Positions 8,594-16,356 of a stretch of 64,000 bases of DNA are shown in pieces. The notes beneath the pieces are model-generated. The model did not search any database and was not told where the DNA came from. It saw nothing but the letters and a program-made list of their open reading frames with translations. Source of the stretch: Actinophytocola sp050699935 (GTDB lineage: Bacteria; Actinomycetota; Actinomycetes; Mycobacteriales; Pseudonocardiaceae); assembly GCF_050699935.1 (NCBI RefSeq), contig NZ_JBOHGB010000021.1, positions 3,338 through 67,337 of the forward strand, in the 5' to 3' direction. Each line of letters begins with the position of its first letter. The stretch's first letter is position 1. Both the position numbers and the translations under genes were made by a program.

Positions 8594-8892
8594 GTGCTCC
8601 TCCCTACGTCCTCAAATACACCGCTGAGGCCGAGAAGGTCATCGAGGACCTGCAGAGCCCGCAGTACAAGACGAAGCTCAAGAAGGTTCGGAAGACGCTG
8701 CGCCTGCTGCAGAACCCAGGGCCGAGTCACCCGGGCCTGAACTCGCACCGCTACCAGTCGGTGCCCGGCCCCGGTGGCGCCGCGCTGTGGGAGTCCTACG
8801 TCGAGAACAAGACCCCCTCAGCGTGGCGCATCTGGTGGATCTATGGCGCCGCCGACGAGATCATCATCGTCACGATCGGTCCGCACCCGTAG
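8590..8892 (+). CDS. Putative RelE/ParE-like toxin
   Basis: A 100-aa basic protein. A helical N-terminal half (YTAEAEKVIEDLQSPQYKTK, then LKKVRKTLRLLQ) is followed by a beta-rich half ending WRIWWIYGAADEIIIVTIGPHP, the order and strand pattern of RelE/ParE-fold toxins. It starts with GTG 8590, overlapping the upstream gene by 4 bases as type II toxin-antitoxin pairs commonly do. Toxic activity is inferred from fold-like features and gene order; a plain hypothetical pair is the alternative. Confidence 0.55.
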   Translation: MSAPPYVLKYTAEAEKVIEDLQSPQYKTKLKKVRKTLRLLQNPGPSHPGLNSHRYQSVPGPGGAALWESYVENKTPSAWRIWWIYGAADEIIIVTIGPHP

Positions 8893-9199
8893 GGCTGTGA
8901 GCTCGCCGGGATCGGGGACCAGCGGTGAGAAGTGCAACGAGTGCCTTGCCAAGCAACAGGCTGGCACGTGTCGCGCTGGATAGTGATCTCACGATGCCGG
9001 GTTCCTGCCATCTCGTCGACCGGACGGGTCAAGGAATGGCAGGCCTCCTTGCGCTCTGACAGTGATCGCCCAGACCGTTGATCGACTTGTCCACGCATTG
9101 TCCACGGGGAGCCGCAGGTGGCCGGGTTTCGTCGGACACAGCCGGATACGGCGAAACCGCCGCGACCAAGCGTTTTTGCTAGTCAGCGGCGGTTTGACT
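8893..9199. other. Right part of the att-bounded cassette, no gene seen
   Basis: Between the toxin stop and the attR repeat I see no coding sequence with a sensible start. It contains the second copy of the short repeat (9086..9105) and an inverted pair, AACCGCCGC (9155..9163) with GCGGCGGTT (9185..9193), that could form a hairpin close to the tRNA 3' end. Confidence 0.4.
9086..9105 (+). repeat. Short repeat, possible integrase arm site (copy 2)
   Basis: Nineteen of 20 bases identical to 8182..8201, same orientation, 95 bp from the attR repeat. Confidence 0.35.
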
Positions 9200-9247
9200 G
9201 GGCGCCCTTGGCAGGATTCGAACCTGCGACACCTGCCTCCGGAGGGC
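9200..9247 (+). repeat. att-like direct repeat (attR) within the tRNA-Arg gene
   Basis: This is the native copy, part of the intact tRNA gene, identical to 8065..8112. Confidence 0.8.
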
Positions 9248-9275
9248 AGTGCTCTATCCCCTGAGCTACAAGGGC
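9203..9275 (-). tRNA. tRNA-Arg (anticodon CCG)
   Basis: Read on the minus strand the 73 bases fold as a full cloverleaf: acceptor GCCCTTG/CAAGGGC, D arm GCTC...GCAC region, anticodon stem CTGCC/GGCAG around loop CTCCGGA (anticodon CCG, reading CGG), and T arm GCAGG TTCGAAT CCTGC. The discriminator is G and CCA is not encoded. The gene doubles as the integration site of the adjacent cassette. Confidence 0.92.
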
Positions 9276-9343
9276 CCTTGTCATGTGACCGGTACCTTAG
9301 CGTACTCGGTGGGGGCCGGCGGCCGGCGGCTACCGTGAGCCGC

Positions 9344-11065
9344 ATGGATGGGTTGCGCAGGCGGTGGGTGGAGTCCGGCGGGGTGCGGCTCCGCGTGGTC
9401 GAGCAAGGGGCCGGGCCCACGGTGATCCTCGTGCACGGCTACCCGGACAACCATTCCGTCTGGGACGGGGTGGCCGCGCGGCTGCGCGACCGGTTTCGGG
9501 TCGTGCGGTACGACGTGCGGGGGCACGGCTCGTCCGGGGAGCCCCCGAACAAGGACGGCTACCGGATGGCGGCGCTGGGCGACGATCTTCGTGCCGTCGC
9601 GAACGCCGTCTGTCCCGGTGAGGCCGTGCATCTCGTCGGGCACGACTGGGGGTCCATCCAGGGCTGGGCCGCGCTCGATCCGGACCTCGTCAAGTCCTTC
9701 ACGTCCATCTCCGGGCCCGACCTCGACCAGATCGGCGTCTGGCTGCGGGGCTGGCCCCGGCGGCCGCTCCGGGTCGGGCGGCAGGCGCTGCACTCCTGGT
9801 ACCTCGCGGCCTTCCAGCTCCCCGTCATCCCCGAGCTGGTCTGGCGGCTGCCGCGGCTGCGGACGACGTTCCGCGCCGACTACCGGGACGCACGCAACGG
9901 CATCCAGCTCTACCGGGCCAACCTGATGAAGCCGCCGAAGGACCCGAAGACGATCACCGTCCCGGTCCAGCAGATCGCGCTCACCCAGGACCCCTACGTC
10001 ACCCGCTCCCTGCTCGACGCCGCCGATCCCTGGTGCGAGAACCTCTGGCGCCGCGAGCTCGTCGCCGGGCACTGGGCACCCCGCACGCACCCCGACGCGG
10101 TCGCGCGGCTCATCGCCGACTTCGTCCGGCACGTCGACGGGGAACCGGCGCCGCGCGAGCTCGCCCGGGCGAAGCGACCGGCGCGGACGACTCGGCCGGG
10201 GAACGCGGGGCGGGTGACGCCGGGCAGGCGGGCGAGGAGGAGCGCAACGGTGCCGGACCTGGCGGGGCAGCTCGCCGTCGTCACCGGTGCCGGTAGTGGG
10301 ATCGGCCGGGAGACGGCTCTCGCCCTGGCCGACGCCGGTGTCGAGGTCCTCTGCGTGGACATCGACCTCGACTCCGCCGAGGCGACCGCCCGCCGGGCGA
10401 ACAGTGTCGCCTACCGGCTCGACGTCGCCGACGGGTCGGCCACCGAGAAGCTCGCCGCGCACGTCAACACCGAGCACGGCGTCCCCGACCTCGTCATGGC
10501 CAACGCCGGCATCGGGGTCAGCGGCTCCTTTCTCGACACCAGCGAGGAGGACTGGCGCCGCGTCCTGGACGTCAACCTGTGGGGTGTGATCCACACCCTC
10601 CGCGCATTCCTCCCCGCCATGGTCGACCGGCGCGAGGGCGGCCACGTCGTGATCACGTCGAGCGCCGCCGGCTACCTCCCCACGCCGACGCTCCCGGCCT
10701 ACAGCACGACCAAGGCCGGCGTGCTGATGCTCGCCCAGTGCCTCGCCGGCGAGCTCCGGGAGGCCGGCATCGGGGTCAGCGCCATCTGCCCCGGCTTCGT
10801 GCACACCAACATCACCGCCACCACGCGCTTCGCCGGCGTCGGGCCGGAGGAGGAGCAGGACCGCCGGCGACACGCCTTCGCGATGTACGAGAAGCGTGGC
10901 TACGGCCCGGAGAAGGTTGCCCGGGCCGTGGTGGCCGCCGTCGGCGCGGGCAAGCTCGTCGTGCCGGTCACGCCGGAGGCCCGGGTCGGCGCGCTCGGTG
11001 CCCGGTTCGCACCCGCGGCCACCCGGGCGATCGGCCGCTGGCTCGGCTCGCTCGCCGCACGATGA
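9344..11065 (+). CDS. EphD-like fusion: alpha/beta hydrolase (epoxide hydrolase type) plus short-chain dehydrogenase
   Basis: A 573-aa two-domain protein. Residues about 1-280 are an alpha/beta hydrolase with the oxyanion motif HGYPDN and the nucleophile elbow GHDWG, where Asp is the epoxide-hydrolase-type nucleophile; a C-terminal GHW supplies a candidate His. Residues about 305-573 are an SDR with the NAD(P) motif TGAGSGIG, the NAG motif and the catalytic Ser...YSTTK. The layout and length match mycobacterial EphD (about 590 aa). Start is ATG 9344; an in-frame GTG at 9335 is possible. The gene begins 68 bases after the tRNA on the opposite strand. Substrate unknown. Confidence 0.85.
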   Translation: MDGLRRRWVESGGVRLRVVEQGAGPTVILVHGYPDNHSVWDGVAARLRDRFRVVRYDVRGHGSSGEPPNKDGYRMAALGDDLRAVANAVCPGEAVHLVGHDWGSIQGWAALDPDLVKSFTSISGPDLDQIGVWLRGWPRRPLRVGRQALHSWYLAAFQLPVIPELVWRLPRLRTTFRADYRDARNGIQLYRANLMKPPKDPKTITVPVQQIALTQDPYVTRSLLDAADPWCENLWRRELVAGHWAPRTHPDAVARLIADFVRHVDGEPAPRELARAKRPARTTRPGNAGRVTPGRRARRSATVPDLAGQLAVVTGAGSGIGRETALALADAGVEVLCVDIDLDSAEATARRANSVAYRLDVADGSATEKLAAHVNTEHGVPDLVMANAGIGVSGSFLDTSEEDWRRVLDVNLWGVIHTLRAFLPAMVDRREGGHVVITSSAAGYLPTPTLPAYSTTKAGVLMLAQCLAGELREAGIGVSAICPGFVHTNITATTRFAGVGPEEEQDRRRHAFAMYEKRGYGPEKVARAVVAAVGAGKLVVPVTPEARVGALGARFAPAATRAIGRWLGSLAAR

Positions 11066-11068
11066 ACG

Positions 11069-11097
11069 TTGCAAGCATGCGCATGTGACTATATGTT
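11069..11097 (+). promoter_or_regulatory. Candidate promoter and operator for the CDF exporter
   Basis: TTGCAA (11069..11074) and TATGTT (11092..11097) are 17 bases apart, a good -35/-10 pair. A 10-bp perfect palindrome CATGCGCATG (11076..11085) lies between them, where a metal-sensing repressor of the ArsR/CzrA type would block RNA polymerase. The regulator is not in the window. Confidence 0.4.
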
Positions 11098-11123
11098 GGC
11101 GCCCGGGTAGGAAGGAGCCGGGT

Positions 11124-12020
11124 ATGAGCCACGAGCACGCGAGCGCGTCCCGCCGCCACCTGGGCGTGCTGACCGCCGCGTTCGCGATCACGGCCGCGTT
11201 CATGGTGGTCGAGGTCGCCGCCGGGCTCGCGACCTCCTCGCTCGCGCTCATCTCCGACGGTGCGCACATGGTCACCGACGTGATCGGGGTCGGCCTCGCG
11301 CTCGTCGCGATCCTCGCCGCCGGACGCGCCCGCCGCACCCCCGGCCGGACCTTCGGCCTCTACCGCGCCGAGGTGCTCGCCGCCCTCGCCAACGCCGTCC
11401 TGCTCTTCGGGGTCGCCGGCTACGTCCTCGTCGAGGCCGTGCAGCGGTTCCGCGATCCGCCCGTGGTACCCGGCGGCACCGTGCTGGCCGTCGCGCTGCT
11501 CGGGCTGGTGGCCAACACGGCCGCGTTCCTGTTGCTGCGCAAGGGGTCCGCGGAGAGCCTCAACGTCCGCGGCGCCTACCTGGAGGTGCTCGCCGACCTC
11601 GTCGGCTCGCTCGGCGTGCTGCTCAGCGGCGCGCTGACGCTGCTGTTCGGCTGGCGCTGGGCCGACCCCGTCCTCGGTGTCGCGATCGGACTGTGGGTGC
11701 TGCCGCGCACCTGGGCACTGGCCCGCCGCTCGCTGCGCATCCTGTTCCAGCACGCCCCCGAGCGGGTCGACGTCGAGCGGCTCACCCACGCGCTGGGCGC
11801 GCTCGACCGGGTCAGGGAGGTGCACGACGTGCACGTCTGGACGCTCACCTCGGGCATGGAGGTCGCCTCCGCGCACCTCACCGTGCTCGCCGGCGCCGAC
11901 CGGGAGGAGATCCTGCGGGCCGCGCGCACGCTGCTCGCCGACGAGTACCAGATCGAGCACGCCACGCTGCAGGTCGAGACCGGCGAGTCCGCGGTGAGCT
12001 GCCACGAGCTCCAGTGGTGA
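11124..12020 (+). CDS. Cation diffusion facilitator (CDF) metal exporter
   Basis: Proton-driven efflux of divalent metals, probably Zn or Co, across the inner membrane. The 298-aa protein has about six hydrophobic segments, the CDF metal site SDGAHMVTD in segment 2, a matching EVLADLVGS in segment 5, and a C-terminal cytoplasmic domain (HDVHVWTLTSGMEVASAHL). The N-terminus is short and His-poor (MSHEHASASRR). ATG 11124 follows GAAGGAG. It is convergent with the DUF305 gene, 4 bases apart. Confidence 0.9.
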   Translation: MSHEHASASRRHLGVLTAAFAITAAFMVVEVAAGLATSSLALISDGAHMVTDVIGVGLALVAILAAGRARRTPGRTFGLYRAEVLAALANAVLLFGVAGYVLVEAVQRFRDPPVVPGGTVLAVALLGLVANTAAFLLLRKGSAESLNVRGAYLEVLADLVGSLGVLLSGALTLLFGWRWADPVLGVAIGLWVLPRTWALARRSLRILFQHAPERVDVERLTHALGALDRVREVHDVHVWTLTSGMEVASAHLTVLAGADREEILRAARTLLADEYQIEHATLQVETGESAVSCHELQW

Positions 12021-12024
12021 CCGC

Positions 12025-12849
12025 TCAGGGGAACGGCAGGGGCTCGGCGCCGCGCTGGTTCAGGTACGCGGTCATCAGCCGGATCTCGTTGTCCTGGCTG
12101 GAGACGACCTTCTGCGCGAGGTTGCGCACGTAGCCCTCGGACGCGTGCTCGGCGGCGTACTGCGCCATCTCCAGCCCACCCTGGTGGTGGCGGAGCATCA
12201 GCTGCAGGAACAGCACGTCCAGCTCCTTGCCGGACAGCGTGCGCAGCCTGTTGAGCTCCTCGGTGGTGGCCATGCCGGGCATCCGCTGCACGGCCCCGGT
12301 CGTGGTCCCGCCACTGCCGTCGCTGTGCGAGTGGGTACCGCCCTCGGACATCCAGCCCATGTGCGGGGCGCCCGGAGCGGGCAGGGCGGGCTGGCCCCAC
12401 ACGGTCAGCCAGCCCGACATCTCGCTGAGCTGCGCGAGCTGCGTGGACTCGATGTCGTACGCGATGCCGCGCAGCACCTGGTCGGTCGTACGGTCGCGCT
12501 CGATGCCCGCCATCGTCACCGCCTGCAGGTGGTGCACCCGCATGTCCTGCGCGAACCCGACGTCGACCGAGCCCGCGTCGGGCGGCGCGGACGAGTCGGT
12601 CCGGGAGAGCGTCACGAGCATCCCGACGGTGGCACCGACCAGCAGCAGGACGACCGCGGCGGCGACGTACACGAGCACCCGGGGACCGCGCGACTGCCCC
12701 TCGTAGTGACCGGCGTCGCCCGTGTCGCGGTCGTCCCCGTCGGGGATCTCGTCGGGGTCGTCGGCCGTGCGGTCGTTGTCGTCGGGGGCGGGGTCGCCGA
12801 CGGTCTCGTTGGTGTCCTCCGGTGCGGCCGGTTCGCGTGACCCGGTCAC
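12025..12849 (-). CDS. Membrane-anchored DUF305 protein
   Basis: A 274-aa protein with an acidic disordered N-terminus (Asp-rich, about residues 1-50), one membrane segment (VLVYVAAAVVLLLVGATVG) and an exported DUF305 domain. That four-helix domain has two His pairs, VHHLQAVTMA and RHHQGGLEMAQYA, a pattern often linked to metal binding. A Met/His-rich loop (HMGWMSEGGTHSHSDG) lies between. GTG 12849 overlaps the stop of the upstream DUF3105 gene by 4 bases, so the two are co-translated. The neighbouring CDF exporter fits a metal-handling role, by inference. Confidence 0.8.
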   Translation of the reverse strand: MTGSREPAAPEDTNETVGDPAPDDNDRTADDPDEIPDGDDRDTGDAGHYEGQSRGPRVLVYVAAAVVLLLVGATVGMLVTLSRTDSSAPPDAGSVDVGFAQDMRVHHLQAVTMAGIERDRTTDQVLRGIAYDIESTQLAQLSEMSGWLTVWGQPALPAPGAPHMGWMSEGGTHSHSDGSGGTTTGAVQRMPGMATTEELNRLRTLSGKELDVLFLQLMLRHHQGGLEMAQYAAEHASEGYVRNLAQKVVSSQDNEIRLMTAYLNQRGAEPLPFP

Positions 12850-13736
12850 TGGCTCGGCGGGGGCGCGTTCGTGGCCGGGGCGGACGGGGGCACGGTGGCC
12901 GCTGGCGGCTGCTGGCCTGGCGGGAGCTGCTGGCCGGGCGGTGGCTGCTGGCCGGCCGCGCCCTCGTCCGTCGCCTCGATCGCGCCCTTGCCGTCCATGG
13001 TCACCGCGTCCTTGCCGGGCTTCTCGGCCACGAACGGCGGCGGGTTGATCGGGTCGAAGCCGGTGCCGTCGGAGTCGCAGCGCCCGCCCGGCTCGGGGTT
13101 CTGGTACTGGTTCTCCCGCAGCGAGTTGGTGAACTGGTCGATCCGCTCGTCGTCGGCGCTGTCGAGCTTGAGCTGGTGTCCCCAGGACTGCAGTGAGATC
13201 GGCCTGTCGAGGCCGGGGTAGGGCGACAGCATCATGTACGGCTGGCCCTCGACCTTGCTCTTCAGCTTGTCGAGCGCGCCACCCTTGATCTCGTCCGGGT
13301 TGTACGCGATCCACACCGCGCCGTGCTCCAGCGAGTGGACCATGTTCTCGTTGCGGACGGCCTTGTCGTAGACCGTGCCGGAGCAGTTCGCCCACGCCTG
13401 GTCGTGCGGTCCGCCGAAGGGCGGGGTCTGGTCGTAGGCGACCCGCTGCTGGGGCGCGACGTGCTGGGCGCCGTCGTAGTTGACGCGCGTGACGCCGTCG
13501 ATGTTCTCCGAGGGGTCCTGGTTCTCCTCCGACGCGATCCACTGCTCCTTCTCGTTGATCTGCGTGAAGGCGTAGGTGAACACGCCGCCCGCCAGCAGCA
13601 AGACGACGGCCGCCCCGAGGATCGTGGCCCACGGGATGGGCTTACCCGCGCGCGAGATGGAGGTGCGCGTCCGCGCGTTCTTGGCGGAGCCGCCCTTGCC
13701 CTTGGGCTTGCCCTTGCTCTTCGTCCCGCTCGCCAT
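12846..13736 (-). CDS. DUF3105 membrane protein
   Basis: A 296-aa protein with a Lys/Gly-rich basic N-terminus (about 30 residues), one membrane segment (ATILGAAVVLLLAGGVFTYAF) and an exported DUF3105 domain containing PPFGGPHDQAW, the conserved ENMVHSLEHGAVWIAY and MMLSPYPGLD. The tail is a Pro/Gln-rich low-complexity stretch. Function unknown; it is co-translated with a DUF305 gene and preceded by a second DUF3105 gene, which suggests the three work together at the cell surface. Confidence 0.82.
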   Translation of the reverse strand: MASGTKSKGKPKGKGGSAKNARTRTSISRAGKPIPWATILGAAVVLLLAGGVFTYAFTQINEKEQWIASEENQDPSENIDGVTRVNYDGAQHVAPQQRVAYDQTPPFGGPHDQAWANCSGTVYDKAVRNENMVHSLEHGAVWIAYNPDEIKGGALDKLKSKVEGQPYMMLSPYPGLDRPISLQSWGHQLKLDSADDERIDQFTNSLRENQYQNPEPGGRCDSDGTGFDPINPPPFVAEKPGKDAVTMDGKGAIEATDEGAAGQQPPPGQQLPPGQQPPAATVPPSAPATNAPPPSQ

Positions 13737-13815
13737 TCCGGTCTCGGACCTCGTCTCGTACAGGGAAGACAGACTGCAGCGGACAAGTGTAAGGAACGAG
13801 CATGTGGGGTCGGCG

Positions 13816-14475
13816 TCAGGGACCTTCGACCGGCGCCGCGTCCGGACCGGGTGGGCTCGGGTCGAACGGCGGCGGGTCGGTCACGTCGAACTGGCTGGGG
13901 TTCGTGCCGCAGGGCGCGCCGTGCTCGGGCGTGGTGTACGGGTTGTTCCGCAGCGCCGTGATGAACTGGTCGACCCGCTCGTCGTCGGCGCTGTCGAGCT
14001 TGAGCTGGTGTTCCCAGGACTGCAGCGAGAGCGGCGCGTCCAGCTCCGGGTAGGGGGAGAGCATCAGGTACGGCTGGCCGTCGACCTTGTCCGCGAGCCC
14101 GTCGAACGCCGCGCCCGTCACGCGCGCGGGGTCGTAGGCGATCCACACCGCGCCGTGCTCCAGCGCGTGGACCATGTTCTCGTTGCGGACCGGCTCGGCG
14201 TAGACGGTCCCCGAGCAGTCCGCCCAGCTCGGGTCGTGCCGGCCGCCGTAGGGCGGGGCCTTGTCGTAGGCGACCCGCTGGCCCGGGTCGGCGTGCGAGG
14301 GCTCGTACTCGGTGATGACCACGCCCTCGATGTCCTTGGACGGGTCCTGGTTCTCGTCCGACGGCTCGAACCCCGGCGCGCCCACCGCGGCCGACGTGGG
14401 GTCCCGCTCGTCGGACTCGCCACCGGTCCGGCTGCTGCAGGCGGCGAGCAGCGTGAGGCCGGCGGCGGCCACCAC
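13816..14475 (-). CDS. DUF3105 lipoprotein (start uncertain, possibly ATC at 14505)
   Basis: A paralogue of the next gene, with the same ENMVHALEHGAVWIAY core, but anchored by a lipobox (LTLLAACSS) instead of a membrane helix. The GTG at 14475 gives MVAAAGLTLLAAC, a signal peptide with no positive charge. Ten codons further upstream in frame lies ATC 14505, preceded by GGGAGGGTGG, which would give a normal n-region (DTSYARRALVVAAAG). A rare ATC start, or a base change from ATG, is therefore likely. The C-terminus is Pro-rich. Confidence 0.72.
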   Translation of the reverse strand: MVAAAGLTLLAACSSRTGGESDERDPTSAAVGAPGFEPSDENQDPSKDIEGVVITEYEPSHADPGQRVAYDKAPPYGGRHDPSWADCSGTVYAEPVRNENMVHALEHGAVWIAYDPARVTGAAFDGLADKVDGQPYLMLSPYPELDAPLSLQSWEHQLKLDSADDERVDQFITALRNNPYTTPEHGAPCGTNPSQFDVTDPPPFDPSPPGPDAAPVEGP

Positions 14476-14598
14476 GAGCGCGCGGCGCGCGTACGACGTG
14501 TCGATGGTGCTCCACCCTCCCGGTCCGGGGCCCCACGCGACAGCCTATGGCCGAGGTCTCTCGGTCGTGTCGGGGGCGGGCTACCTAGACTTCCCAGG

Positions 14599-16275
14599 GT
14601 GACTCCTGCCGCGCTTGCCGACCTCGTCCGTGCCGTCGCCGTGGACGTGCTGACCAGCCGAGACCTCGATGACACCGCCCTGCCACGGACGGTGACGATC
14701 GAGCGACCGCGTAACCGCGAGCACGGCGACTACGCGACGAACGTGGCCCTGCAGGTGGCCAAGAAGGTCGGGGTGGCGCCGCGCGACCTCGCCGGCTGGC
14801 TGGCCGACGGGCTCGCCGGCCGGGACGGGGTGGCCTCGGCCGAGGTGGCAGGGCCCGGCTTCATCAACCTCCGGCTCGCCGCGGACGCCCAGGGCGTGAT
14901 CGTCCGCCAGGTGCTCGACGCGGGGGAGCGCTACGGCCGGGGTGACGCGCTCGCCGGCCGGCGGATCAACCTCGAGTTCGTCTCGGCCAACCCGACCGGG
15001 CCGCTGCACCTGGGCGGCACCCGCTGGGCCGCGGCCGGGGACGCGCTGGGGCGGGTGCTGTCCGCGCAGGGCGCCGAGGTGGTGCGCGAGTACTACTTCA
15101 ACGACGCCGGCGCGCAGATCGACCGGTTCGTCCGCTCGCTGATCGCGTCGGCCAAGGGCGAGCCGCCGCCCGAGGACGGCTACGCGGGCGCGTACCTGTC
15201 CGACGTCGCCGCGGAGGTGCTGCGTACCGAGCCGAACGCGCTGTCGCTGCCCGAGGACGAGTGCGCGGAGACCTTCCGGCGCATCGGCGTCGGGCGGATG
15301 TTCGACGAGATCAAGCGCAGCCTGCACGAGTTCGGCACCGACTTCGACGTCTACTTCCACGAGGACTCGCTGCACGGCTCCGGCCAGGTGGGCGAGGTCG
15401 TGGCGGAGCTCAAGGCGCACGGGCACCTGTACGAGGCCGACGGCGCGTGGTGGCTGCGCTCCACGGAGTTCGGCGACGACAAGGACCGGGTCGTCATCAA
15501 ATCCGACAGCGAGCCGGCCTACATCGCCGGTGACATCGCCTACCTGCGGGACAAGCGCCGCCGCGGGTTCGACCTGTGCATCTACCTGCTCGGCGCCGAC
15601 CACCACGGCTACATCGCCCGGCTCAAGGCCGCCGCGGCCGCGCTCGACGACGACCCGGCCGTGGTCGAGGTCCTCATCGGACAGATGGTGAGCCTCGTCA
15701 GCGAGGGCAAGCCGGTCCGGATGTCCAAGCGCGCGGGCACCGTCGTGACGATGGAGGACCTGGTCGACGCCGTCGGCGTGGACGCGGCGCGGTACGCGCT
15801 CATCCGCTCGTCCGTGGACGCCACGCTCGACATCGACCTGGACCTGTGGAGCCGGCGCACGAGCGACAACCCGGTGTTCTACGTGCAGTACGCGCACGCC
15901 CGGCTGTCCTCGCTGGAGCGCAACGCCGCGGAGCTGGGCATCAAGGTGCCGACGGCGGCCACCGGGCTGGACGACGACGTCGACCTCGGCCTGCTCGCCC
16001 ACCAGCGGGAGGGCGAGCTGATCCGCACGATCGGCGACTTCGGCAAGGTCGTGGCCACCGCCGCGCAGCTGCGTGAGCCGCACCGGATCGCGCGCTACCT
16101 CGAGGAGCTGGCGAGCGCCTACCACAAGTTCTACGACAGCTGCCGGATCCTGCCGCAGGGCGACGAGGTGGCCACCCCGCTGACCACCGCCCGCCTCGCC
16201 CTGTGCGCGGCGGTCCGCCAACTGCTCGCCAACGGCCTCGCCCTGCTCGGCGTGTCCGCCCCAGAACGGATGTAA
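14599..16275 (+). CDS. argS: Arginyl-tRNA synthetase
   Basis: Charges tRNA-Arg. The 558-aa class I synthetase has the N-terminal Arg-tRNA-synthetase domain, the HIGH-type motif HLGGTRWAAAGD preceded by SANPTGPLHLGG, the KMSKS-type motif RMSKRAG, and a C-terminal helical anticodon-binding domain (ASAYHKFYDSCRI). GTG 14599 follows a short AGGG; TACCTA at 14582..14587 could be a -10 giving a very short leader. It heads the argS-lysA-hom-thrC-thrB block, an order common in actinobacteria. Confidence 0.97.
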   Translation: MTPAALADLVRAVAVDVLTSRDLDDTALPRTVTIERPRNREHGDYATNVALQVAKKVGVAPRDLAGWLADGLAGRDGVASAEVAGPGFINLRLAADAQGVIVRQVLDAGERYGRGDALAGRRINLEFVSANPTGPLHLGGTRWAAAGDALGRVLSAQGAEVVREYYFNDAGAQIDRFVRSLIASAKGEPPPEDGYAGAYLSDVAAEVLRTEPNALSLPEDECAETFRRIGVGRMFDEIKRSLHEFGTDFDVYFHEDSLHGSGQVGEVVAELKAHGHLYEADGAWWLRSTEFGDDKDRVVIKSDSEPAYIAGDIAYLRDKRRRGFDLCIYLLGADHHGYIARLKAAAAALDDDPAVVEVLIGQMVSLVSEGKPVRMSKRAGTVVTMEDLVDAVGVDAARYALIRSSVDATLDIDLDLWSRRTSDNPVFYVQYAHARLSSLERNAAELGIKVPTAATGLDDDVDLGLLAHQREGELIRTIGDFGKVVATAAQLREPHRIARYLEELASAYHKFYDSCRILPQGDEVATPLTTARLALCAAVRQLLANGLALLGVSAPERM

Positions 16276-16291
16276 CCCGATGCCCACGCAA

Positions 16292-16344
16292 GCCTGGAAG
16301 GACGCCTTCCGGACGTTCAATGCCATGATGGGCCCCTTCCAGGC
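16292..16344 (+). promoter_or_regulatory. Alternative hairpins between argS and lysA
   Basis: GCCTGGAAGG (16292..16301) is a perfect inverted repeat of CCTTCCAGGC (16335..16344). Its GGAAGG half can instead pair with the nearby CCTTCC (16305..16310). The two folds exclude each other. A further pair, AATGCC/GGCATT (16319..16324, 16342..16347), competes too. This may be a terminator or attenuator before lysA (start 16357). Confidence 0.35.
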
Positions 16345-16356
16345 ATTGGCCCGCTC

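Larger units (their letters stand above)
8065..9247. mobile_element. CIME-like cassette bounded by tRNA-Arg att repeats
   Basis: The 48 bases 8065..8112 are identical to 9200..9247, which cover the 3' part of the tRNA-Arg(CCG) gene from about nucleotide 29 to just past the 3' end. Site-specific integrases that use tRNA genes leave exactly this arrangement: an intact tRNA at one end (attR) and a copy of its 3' part at the other (attL). Between them lie only a toxin-antitoxin-like gene pair and no integrase or excisionase, so this resembles a cis-mobilizable element or the core left after an integrative element lost its mobility genes. Confidence 0.65.

Noticed and set aside
9062..9343. Upstream extension of the EphD-like gene across the tRNA
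   Set aside because: The extension runs through the antisense of the tRNA gene and the att repeat; the protein family starts near 9344.
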